A program made the position numbers and the translations under genes. From JBBIMP01 sp037444305 (GTDB taxonomy: Bacteria; Acidobacteriota; UBA6911), in contig JBBIMP010000054.1 of the NCBI GenBank assembly GCA_037444305.1, forward strand, positions 1 to 29,874: a stretch of DNA of 29,874 nucleotides, given 5' to 3'. Every line of letters starts with the position of its first letter. Within the stretch, counting starts at the first letter, position 1. The notes beneath the pieces are model-generated. The model ran no database searches and was not told where the DNA came from. It saw only the letters and a list, made by a program, of their open reading frames with translations. Below, piece by piece: positions 8,061 to 14,609 of the stretch.

Positions 8061-9344
8061 TCACCCTATTTCGTTGTAGATCGCCAGCACCCTGTCGGCC
8101 ATCTGCGCGGCGCCGTAATGCGCGCGCACGCCGCGGTAAGCCCGGTCGCCCAGATCCTTCCGCCTTTCCGGGTCCCGCCACAGATCCAGGAATCCCTGGG
8201 CCAGGGCGTCCGGGTCGTCCGGGTCCACCAGGATGCCGCCCCCCGTGTTCTCGACCACTTCGGTGAAAGCTCCGCGGCGAGGCTGCACCACGGGAACGCC
8301 TGCGGCCATGGCCTCCATCAGGAAGAGGCCCTTGGGATCGTCGTAGGAACCCGGCACCGAAAGCACGCTCAGGTTCTTCAGGTACGCGATCTTTGCCGGC
8401 CGGTCGACCTCGCCATGATAAAGGAAGTCGCCCGTCAAGCCCCAGGAATTCAGGTTTCGCCGGATCCGTTCGAGGTACGCCCGGTGTTCCGGCGCGATGT
8501 AGCCCGCCGCCCACAGCCGGCTCGCCGGCAGGCCTTCGTTTGCGCGCAGGCGCCGGTAGGCTTCGCACAGCAGGTGCAAGCCCTTTTCCGGCGCGACGCG
8601 TGACAGATAGCCGATCGTGAAAGGTTCGAGCTCCCCGCCGGATCTCCGTTCGTAACCCTCGAAGTTGATGCCCAGCGGGGCGACCTTGATCCGGCTTCGG
8701 TCGATGCCCAGATACGCAGACATGTACTGCGCGCCGAACACGCTCACGGCGACGAACGCGTCCACGTGCTCTGCGTGCCCGGCGATCAGCCGGAGCGCCT
8801 CCCTCCGGTGGGATTCGGGGAGCCCGTCCAGAAAGAGCTCCTCACCCTGCAGCGTGCAGCACACGGGCACGTCCAGTATCGTCTTGATCGCGGGCGCCAG
8901 CGCGATCAGGAGGGAGTTGGGCAGGTTCACGATGTCGGGCGCCGCCTCCTCCGCCAGGAAGCGGACGAGCTTGGCGATCTCCTTGCCCTGAGGTCCGTCG
9001 GTTCCGCGCAGCATGGATACGGTCAACTCCCCCAGCTGCGCCGGATTGACGCTCACCCCCCAGCGCGTCGTCAGCCTGAGCAGCGGGTTCAGGTCCAGGA
9101 TGCGGTCCAGGAGCCAGGGCGTCCTGCGGAAGAGGCTGAACCGCTGCTGCAGGTAGACGTTGATGCCGCCGAGGAAAACTCGCTTGTGGCTGACGTTGGC
9201 TTCGTCGGTGCGGGTCGGAGTGTAGATCGGGAGCAGGAGGACATCATGGCCGGCGTTCTTCAGCGCCGCGGCGAGAGTGTTGTCCCGCAGGCAGCTCCCG
9301 CAGTACATGCCGCCCGCGCCGGCCGTGATGTAGGATATCTTCAT
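8061..9344 (-). CDS. GT4-family glycosyltransferase
   Basis: A 427-aa GT-B fold retaining glycosyltransferase (family 4 by its pattern). The N-terminus MKISYITAGAGGMYCGSC is the nucleotide-sugar enzyme's Gly-rich start, and GYLSRVAPEKGLHLL is the typical start of the C-terminal Rossmann half. The EX7E motif is present as E-AMAAGVPVV-Q with FLMEAMAAGVPV and GAFTEVVENTGGG following. The C-terminal glycosyl-transfer helix region DLWRDPERRKDLG is also typical. The donor and acceptor cannot be told. The ATG at 9344 is 9 bp after the stop codon of the propeller gene 9354-10463, so the two are probably cotranscribed. A composite repeat element follows 24 bp after its stop codon. Confidence 0.88.
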   Translation of the reverse strand: MKISYITAGAGGMYCGSCLRDNTLAAALKNAGHDVLLLPIYTPTRTDEANVSHKRVFLGGINVYLQQRFSLFRRTPWLLDRILDLNPLLRLTTRWGVSVNPAQLGELTVSMLRGTDGPQGKEIAKLVRFLAEEAAPDIVNLPNSLLIALAPAIKTILDVPVCCTLQGEELFLDGLPESHRREALRLIAGHAEHVDAFVAVSVFGAQYMSAYLGIDRSRIKVAPLGINFEGYERRSGGELEPFTIGYLSRVAPEKGLHLLCEAYRRLRANEGLPASRLWAAGYIAPEHRAYLERIRRNLNSWGLTGDFLYHGEVDRPAKIAYLKNLSVLSVPGSYDDPKGLFLMEAMAAGVPVVQPRRGAFTEVVENTGGGILVDPDDPDALAQGFLDLWRDPERRKDLGDRAYRGVRAHYGAAQMADRVLAIYNEIG

Positions 9345-9353
9345 GCGCCCGTC

Positions 9354-10463
9354 TCAATGTCCAAAGCAGTAGAGCGTGCCGTCGTAGGAGCCGATCACGA
9401 GAGCGTTCCCGGCCGCCGCCGGCGAGGCGGCCAGCGCGGCCCCGGCGACAAACTCCCATGTTTTTCTGCCTGTCGCCAGGTCCAGCTCGTACAGTTTGCC
9501 GTCGTTGGATCCGATGAACACACGGTCTCCCGCAACGAGCGGCGACGACTCCACTCTCGCGCCCGTGAGAAACGTCCAGACTTCCTCGCCGGTGGCGCGC
9601 CGGATGCAGTGCACCATCTTGTCGCGTCCGCCGACAACCACGAAATCCGGGGTCACCGCCGCAGAGGAGTAAAAGGGAAAGTTCCGGGTGGTGTGCTTGT
9701 AGGCCCACCGCAGCCTGCGCAGTCCGAGGTCGACCGCCAGGACCTCGTTGCCGAACGTGCCCACGTAGGCGTGGTTGTCCCTGATTGCGGCGGATGCCCC
9801 GGTGTAAGCACCCAGCGGAAGCGCGAAGAGCTGCTTTCCGGAGGTTGCGTCGATGGCCCGCAGAACCTCGTCGCATCCTGAAATGTATGCCGTCCCACCG
9901 ACCACCGCCGGTGTGCCGTGGACCGGGCCCTCCGTCTCGAACTTCCAGAGCAGCTTGCCGTCCGCGGCGGAGAGGCAGTACAGGTGCTGGTCATAGGATC
10001 CGAAATAGACGCGGTTGTTCCACCAGACGGCCGACGATTTGATCTCGCTGTCCGTCTTGAAGGTCCAACGCGCCTTCCCCGTCGCAACGTCCACCGCGTG
10101 CATGGTGGCATCCAGGTCCCCGAGGTAGACCACCCCGTCGTGAACCAGCGGGGAGGACTCCTGCACAGGCCCGGTGGTTTTATAGCGCCAGCGCGCCTTG
10201 CCCGTCTGGAGGTTGACCGCGTGAAGGTAGCCGTCCATGGCGCCGACGTAGACCGTCTGGCCGGCGATGGCCGCCGACGACTCGATCGATTCCTCGGCCT
10301 GGTAGCTCCAGCGCAGCTTGAGGGTCTTGGGGAGCTTCGCCTGGGAGATTCCCGTCAGTGCCGTAGATCCGCGGAACATGGGCCAGGCGTCCGGGGGGGG
10401 CGCCTGCGCGACGGCCAGCGCGCACATTAGGGACAGAGACGCAACGATCAAAAAACGTGACAC
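9354..10463 (-). CDS. Exported PQQ-like beta-propeller repeat protein (copy 3 of 6)
   Basis: A 369-aa protein with the most regular propeller of the set. About eight blades repeat a pattern such as SSPLVHDGVVYLGDLD, then AVDVATGKARW, as in BamB and PQQ_2 repeats. I place the start at a GTG (10463), giving the signal peptide SRFLIVASLSLMCALAVAQA and the mature start PPPDAWPMFRG. The frame is open up to about 10865, but that upstream part runs through the repeat element and gives a low-complexity Arg/Pro/Ser-rich chain, so it is not believed. The ribosome binding site is weak (GGA about 9-12 nt upstream). It is followed after 9 bp by the glycosyltransferase gene. Role unknown; a scaffold or ligand-binding role is as likely as an enzyme. 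Confidence 0.8.
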   Translation of the reverse strand: MSRFLIVASLSLMCALAVAQAPPPDAWPMFRGSTALTGISQAKLPKTLKLRWSYQAEESIESSAAIAGQTVYVGAMDGYLHAVNLQTGKARWRYKTTGPVQESSPLVHDGVVYLGDLDATMHAVDVATGKARWTFKTDSEIKSSAVWWNNRVYFGSYDQHLYCLSAADGKLLWKFETEGPVHGTPAVVGGTAYISGCDEVLRAIDATSGKQLFALPLGAYTGASAAIRDNHAYVGTFGNEVLAVDLGLRRLRWAYKHTTRNFPFYSSAAVTPDFVVVGGRDKMVHCIRRATGEEVWTFLTGARVESSPLVAGDRVFIGSNDGKLYELDLATGRKTWEFVAGAALAASPAAAGNALVIGSYDGTLYCFGH

Positions 10464-10655
10464 ATACCGAAGTCCAAGCGCCCTGGCCGGCACATATGCC
10501 CGGGCTGAACGGGAAAAAAGCCGAAATCGACACCGACGTCGCAGGGAAAAAGCCCTGGCCCCGAAGGGCGATGTCTGCGGGGCACCCGGCAGGTATTGGG
10601 GAGATGAGCGTGAAGCAAACAGAAATTGCGACAGGCGTCCAATCCAAGGCGCCCC
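10464..10655. other. Leader region with degenerate repeat fragments
   Basis: Together with the repeat at 10656-10835 this makes a gene-free stretch of about 400 bp between two propeller genes. It holds sequence that resembles eroded pieces of the neighbouring composite repeat: GGCCCCGAAGGGCG at 10558-10571 recalls the first hairpin, and GGGCTGAACGGGAAAA at about 10503-10518 recalls another part. I see no convincing gene here. A promoter for the downstream propeller-glycosyltransferase pair may lie in it, but no clear match was found. Confidence 0.4.
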
Positions 10656-10835
10656 AGCCCCGAAGGGGCGGGACAGGAAAGCCCGGGGCGTGAGCCCCGG
10701 GATGTCGGGCGAAAATGCTGACGAGCCCTGAAAGGGCGGCACAGGTTGTGTCACCCGTTCAGGATTCCTCTCTCCACCTGTTCGCCATTCCCAGGGCTGA
10801 CACCCTGGGCTTTCCTGCCCGATCCTTTCAGGATC
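10656..10835. repeat. Composite REP/BIME-like element, copy B
   Basis: A 180-bp block, homologous along its length to 7856-8036. Hairpins: GCCCC-GAA-GGGGC (10657-10669), CCCGGGGC-GTGA-GCCCCGGG (10682-10701, a perfect 8-bp stem), GCCCT-GAA-AGGGC (10725-10737), CCCAGGG/CCCTGGG (10790-10809) and GATCCT-TTC-AGGATC (10821-10835). In the last hairpin the stem differs from copy A (ACCC/GGGT there, ATCC/GGAT here), yet pairing is kept. It begins 26 bp beyond the stop codon of the propeller gene at 10862 and ends 192 bp before the start of the next gene. Confidence 0.85.
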
Positions 10836-10861
10836 CCTCATGTCAGATTCAATCTTTCCAT

Positions 10862-12295
10862 TCACCGCTTTTCTTCCGAGATGGCGTAAAGCTCATTGCG
10901 CGTCATGATGTAAAGCACGCCGTTCGCAGGGACGGGGGCGCTGTAGATCGATGTGCCCATGTTGATCTCGGCGATCTTGTTCACCTTTTTCCCTGCCTGC
11001 AGCACGATGACGTCGCCGTCCTCGTCCCCGAGGTAGACCTTGCCGTCCGCGACCACGGGAGATCCCCAGACCGCAGCCAGAACGTCGAAAGTCCAGTAGG
11101 GCTGTCCGGTCTCCAGGTCCAGGCAGTGCAGAAAGCCGCTGAAGTCGGAGATGAAGACCAGCCCGTCGGCGATGGCGGCGGTGGAAATAGAACGCCGTAT
11201 CTTGCCGTAGTGCCAGACGCGTCCCGATTCGGTGATGTCTCCGCTCCCGGCGGGATTGATGCAGTACATGTGCCCCACACCCTCGCCGTGCTCCGGGTCC
11301 TGTCCGGTGGCGATGTAGATTCTGCCGCCGTGGAAGACGGGAACTGCGATGGCATCGTTGCGGTTCTTGGGCCAGACCGCGTCCTTGGGATTGAGATCGA
11401 ATTTCCAGAGTTTTTCGCCCGTTCGAGCGTTGAAGCCGTAGAGCCAGCCGTCCCCTCCCGGGAAAAAGACCTGCATGACGCCGTCGATCTCCCCGAGCGC
11501 GGGAGATGACCACTGGCCGTGCAGTATCCGGTCGCCCGGGCTGTTGTCCTGCCAGACGACTTTGCCGGTGTTTTTGTCGACGGCGAGGAAGCTGGGAGCG
11601 TCCGGTGCAGGAATGCGCTCGTGGCTCTCGTCGTGGCCGTTCGAGGTCTCGAGGAAGACCAGGTCTCCCCAGACGAGCGGGGACGAGTTGGCCATGTTGT
11701 GCTGGAACACGCCCAAATCCTTCATCATGTCGAGCTTCCAGACGATGTCGGCGTCGGTCGGACCCTTGTGGGCTTCGTCCTGGTAGGATCCATCGTTGCT
11801 GCCGTCCATGAAGCCCTCGGTGTCGAGGCAGACCAGTTCCCCGCGGTTCGTGACGTAGTAGAGCCGGTTGCCCTCCACCACCGGCGAGGAGCAGATGCCG
11901 ACCTCCGGCCAGTCGTTGACCTCGCCGTTGGGCAGCTTGTCGGAGACTGCCTGCCAGAGAAATCCGCCGTCGGACTCGCGGAAACACATGAGAACGCCCT
12001 TGTCGCCGGTGATTTCGGGATTGCGCGGATTCTGGTTGTTGGTGCCGACGAATATCTTGCCGCCCGCGACGACGGGATTGCCGTACGACTGGTCGCCGAG
12101 CGCCGCCTTCCACTTGACGTTCGTCATGGCGGCGGCGTCCCACGAGGAAGGAAGATTTGCGATGGATGCAGCCATGTTCCGCTGCGGCGTGCCGCCCCAC
12201 ATGGGCCAGTCCTGCGAAAGGAGCGGCGCCGCACTCATGAGCAAGGCGAGGAAGAGACATGGGATCTGGAGTGAGAGATTTTTTTTCATGGCCAT
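10862..12295 (-). CDS. Exported PQQ-like beta-propeller repeat protein (copy 4 of 6)
   Basis: A 477-aa predicted exported propeller. The signal peptide is KKNLSLQIPCLFLALLMSAA with the mature start QDWPMWGGTPQRNM. Blades include ICSSPVVEGNRLYYVTN, DKNTGKVVWQ, NARTGEKLWKF and DLETGQPYWTF, and the protein ends SAPVPANGVLYIMTRNELYAI. Two ATG codons (12295 and 12289) fit; I use the first, giving MAMKK. Neither has a clear ribosome binding site, and an upstream TTG at 12331 would spoil the signal peptide. It follows the NuoG/GltD hybrid gene on the same strand, but about 200 bp and a repeat element lie between, so it may be a separate unit. Several positions have single Cys residues and no vicinal pair. 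Function unknown. Confidence 0.82.
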   Translation of the reverse strand: MAMKKNLSLQIPCLFLALLMSAAPLLSQDWPMWGGTPQRNMAASIANLPSSWDAAAMTNVKWKAALGDQSYGNPVVAGGKIFVGTNNQNPRNPEITGDKGVLMCFRESDGGFLWQAVSDKLPNGEVNDWPEVGICSSPVVEGNRLYYVTNRGELVCLDTEGFMDGSNDGSYQDEAHKGPTDADIVWKLDMMKDLGVFQHNMANSSPLVWGDLVFLETSNGHDESHERIPAPDAPSFLAVDKNTGKVVWQDNSPGDRILHGQWSSPALGEIDGVMQVFFPGGDGWLYGFNARTGEKLWKFDLNPKDAVWPKNRNDAIAVPVFHGGRIYIATGQDPEHGEGVGHMYCINPAGSGDITESGRVWHYGKIRRSISTAAIADGLVFISDFSGFLHCLDLETGQPYWTFDVLAAVWGSPVVADGKVYLGDEDGDVIVLQAGKKVNKIAEINMGTSIYSAPVPANGVLYIMTRNELYAISEEKR

Positions 12296-12404
12296 CTTGA
12301 GTATCAAGTAGGTATTTCTTTTGGGCTGCAATAAACGCTTACGCAGGAGGAGCTTTCACAGCAACGGTCAAACGGTGCTCCTCGCTTCGCAAAATCCTGT
12401 CGCC

Positions 12405-12467
12405 GACGGGTTGCGTCGCTTGACTGGGCTACGTGACCGCTCACTGCCGTTCGCGGCTCCGTTTACG
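12405..12467. repeat. Interspersed repeat family 2, copy 2
   Basis: Partner of 3935-3997, same length, ungapped, with the segment beginning TGACCGCTCACTGCC nearly identical. It lies 28 bp beyond the stop codon of the NuoG/GltD hybrid gene and 109 bp before the start of the propeller gene 10862-12295. Upstream, GGTCAAACGG (about 12366-12375) matches GGTCAACGG beside copy 1, so the full element is probably about 90-100 bp. Confidence 0.7.
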
Positions 12468-12495
12468 CCGACCACTTAAACGATCCTCCTCGGCC

Positions 12496-14556
12496 CTATC
12501 TCTGGCAGCCGCCGTTCCCATTTCCTTTGACCGCAAAAGCGCCGGTAGGGCAGACTTCCGCCACCCGCCGCGCTCCCTGCGGAAGCGCCTCGATCAGCGA
12601 GCCCTTGAGCGGCACGGCCACGGTAGCATCGAACCCCCGGCCCACAATCGCGAGTCCCAGCCCGTCGCCGATTTCCGCTGCCGCTTTGACGCAGGCGCCG
12701 CACAGGATGCACTTCCCCGGCTCGTATACGATCTCCGGATGGGAAGCATCGCGGCGGAAATTCCGGCGCACTCCCGCGAAGCGCAACGGGTCGGCGCCAT
12801 ACTCTGTGGCGTACTGGCGGAGGCCGCAGACGCCGGCCTTCCCGCAGCCGCAGTTCATGCAGCGGCCGGCCTCATGGATCGCGACCTCGTCGGAAAAGCC
12901 CAATTCGACCTCGGCGAAGCTCTTCACGCGCTCCCCCACCGGCAGCTCGGGCATCGAGGAGCGGGGCGTCTCCTCGATTTCCCGGAAGAACTCCGCCAGC
13001 TCCTGCTCGTTCATCTTTCCCATTACGACGCTTATCATTTCCGGGTCGCCCTGCACGGGCCGCCCCCCTAGGTACTGGTCGATGGAAACGGCGGCGAGTC
13101 TCCCGGCGGCCACCGCGCGAACGGCAACATCCGCCCCCGTGACGGCGTCGCCCCCGGCGAACACGCCGGGGAGGTTGGTGGCCAGCGTCCCGAGATTCAC
13201 CTTGAGGCCGCGCTGCGAAAGCGCCAGGCCCGCCGCTCCCAGGCCGGCGGTTTCCACAACCTGGCCGATGGCGGCGATCACGCAGCTGGCGCTCACGGTG
13301 GTTTCCGAGCCGTCTACGGGGACGGGGCGCGGGCGTCCGCTTTCGTCCGGCGGCCCGAGTTCCATCCGCAGCGTGGTCAAATGCAGGCGCCCGTCCGGCC
13401 CCCGGTCGAGCCGCACGGGTGCGACCAGGGTGTCGAGCTGCACCCCTTCGTGCTCCGCCGCCTCCACCTCCGACATCAGGCAGGGCATCTCCCTGCGCGT
13501 CCGGCGGTACAGGACCCGGACGCTCCTCGCCCCGAGCCGCAGGGCAGAACGCGCGGCGTCCATGGCGGTGTTGCCGCCGCCCAGGATCAGGACATCGTCG
13601 CCGATCTCGGGAGGCGTGCCGAGCGCGATCTTTTCGAGGAAGTCGATCGCCGACAGCGCCAGGTTCTCGCCCGGGCAATCCAGTCCGCGGAGCCCCTGCG
13701 CGCCGATGGCGAGAAACACGGCATCGAAATTGCGCCGCAGATCGTCCAGGGTGAAGTCCCGGCCAAGCTGCTTTTCCATGCGGAAGGCGCCGCCGAGCAG
13801 CCGGACGACGTCGATTTCCTGCGCCAGCAGGTGACGCGGCAGGCGGAACTCGGGGATTCCATAGCGGAGCATGCCGCCGGGATCCGGGTGCCGGTCGAAC
13901 AGCTCGGTCTCGTGGCCTCGCCTGAGCAGGTGATAGGCGGCTGCCAGGCCGGCGGGTCCCGCGCCGACCACCGCCACCCGCTTGCCGGTCGATTTCGCCC
14001 TGTGCGGAACGTAACGGGCGCCGGAGGCCATGTCGCGATCGCCGGCCAGCCGGTGAAGGTTGCCGATGGACAGGGATTCCCCCTTGTCGCAGCGGTGGCA
14101 GCGCTGCTCGCAGAGGCGCGGGCAGATGCGACCGAGGGCGGAAGGGAGCGTGAGAAAATCGGCCGCGATCTCCGCGGACCGCCTGAACTCGCCGCCGGCC
14201 ATGAGCGTGACGAAGCCCGGGATGTCGAGTCGCGCGGGGCAGCCTGTCCGGCAGGGACCGATGCAGTCGCCCACGTGGTCCGAGAGCAGGAGCTCGAGCG
14301 CCACCTTCCTGGCGTCGCGCACCTCTTCCGTGTTGGTGTGGACAGCCATGCCATTGGCAGCCGGCATGGCGCACGAGGGCGACAGCTTCGCCTGGCCCTC
14401 GATCTGCACCGCGCACAGGAAACAGGAAGCGGACTTCTCGAAGTCCTCCACGTGGCAGAGCGTGGGAATCCGGATCTCGAGCTTTCGCGCAGCCTCGAGG
14501 ATCGTCGCTCCCTGTTCGACCGAGATTTCCCGGCCGTCTATCTTCAAGTGAATCAT
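12496..14556 (-). CDS. NuoG/GltD-type hybrid NAD(P)H oxidoreductase (Fe-S flavoprotein)
   Basis: A 686-aa cytoplasmic flavoprotein. Residues 1-75 are a NuoG/HydA-like [2Fe-2S] ferredoxin domain (C34, C45, C48, C62). Residues 90-175 carry the Cys pattern of the GltD N-terminal [4Fe-4S] region (C98, C102, C106, C145, C149, C153, C156). FAD site VAVVGAGPAGLAAA (194-207); second nucleotide site LILGGGNTAMDAAR (323-336) with YRRTRREMP (350-358), whose arginines in GltD-like enzymes favour NADP(H); FAD-closing GVFAGGDAVTG (464-474). The C-terminal part adds Cys-rich segments at C566/C569/C571/C577 and a HydA-like CxxCxxC...CP cluster (C616, C619, C622, C669). It starts 53 bp after the NuoE-F gene. 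The most likely role is the NADP(H)-side partner of that protein, as in NfnB, SfrB or bifurcating complexes; this is inference. A ferredoxin/hydrogenase catalytic domain is absent. Confidence 0.87.
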   Translation of the reverse strand: MIHLKIDGREISVEQGATILEAARKLEIRIPTLCHVEDFEKSASCFLCAVQIEGQAKLSPSCAMPAANGMAVHTNTEEVRDARKVALELLLSDHVGDCIGPCRTGCPARLDIPGFVTLMAGGEFRRSAEIAADFLTLPSALGRICPRLCEQRCHRCDKGESLSIGNLHRLAGDRDMASGARYVPHRAKSTGKRVAVVGAGPAGLAAAYHLLRRGHETELFDRHPDPGGMLRYGIPEFRLPRHLLAQEIDVVRLLGGAFRMEKQLGRDFTLDDLRRNFDAVFLAIGAQGLRGLDCPGENLALSAIDFLEKIALGTPPEIGDDVLILGGGNTAMDAARSALRLGARSVRVLYRRTRREMPCLMSEVEAAEHEGVQLDTLVAPVRLDRGPDGRLHLTTLRMELGPPDESGRPRPVPVDGSETTVSASCVIAAIGQVVETAGLGAAGLALSQRGLKVNLGTLATNLPGVFAGGDAVTGADVAVRAVAAGRLAAVSIDQYLGGRPVQGDPEMISVVMGKMNEQELAEFFREIEETPRSSMPELPVGERVKSFAEVELGFSDEVAIHEAGRCMNCGCGKAGVCGLRQYATEYGADPLRFAGVRRNFRRDASHPEIVYEPGKCILCGACVKAAAEIGDGLGLAIVGRGFDATVAVPLKGSLIEALPQGARRVAEVCPTGAFAVKGNGNGGCQR

Positions 14557-14609
14557 CTCAATTCAAACACCAGCCGCGAATTTCACGAATTCCACAAAAC
14601 CCAGAATAG
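14557..14609. other. Short spacer with an AT-rich repeat-like motif
   Basis: The 53-bp gap between the two oxidoreductase genes contains CGCGAATTTCACGAATTCC, which repeats ACGAATT-like words. Such CGAATT-rich words are often seen between genes in unrelated bacteria; here it is too short to classify. It leaves room for a ribosome binding site but shows no clear terminator. Confidence 0.3.

Noticed and set aside
10464..10865. N-terminal extension of the propeller gene 9354-10463 to an upstream ATG
   Set aside because: The extension crosses the whole composite repeat and gives a chain without sense; the signal peptide begins at the GTG at 10463.
12289..12331. A TTG start at 12331 for the propeller gene
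   Set aside because: It would place 12 residues before the signal peptide and has no ribosome binding site at a sensible distance.
12872..14416. A 514-codon minus-strand frame inside the NuoG/GltD hybrid gene
   Set aside because: It is a frame-shifted shadow, Arg/Gly-rich, without any of the Cys or nucleotide-binding motifs.
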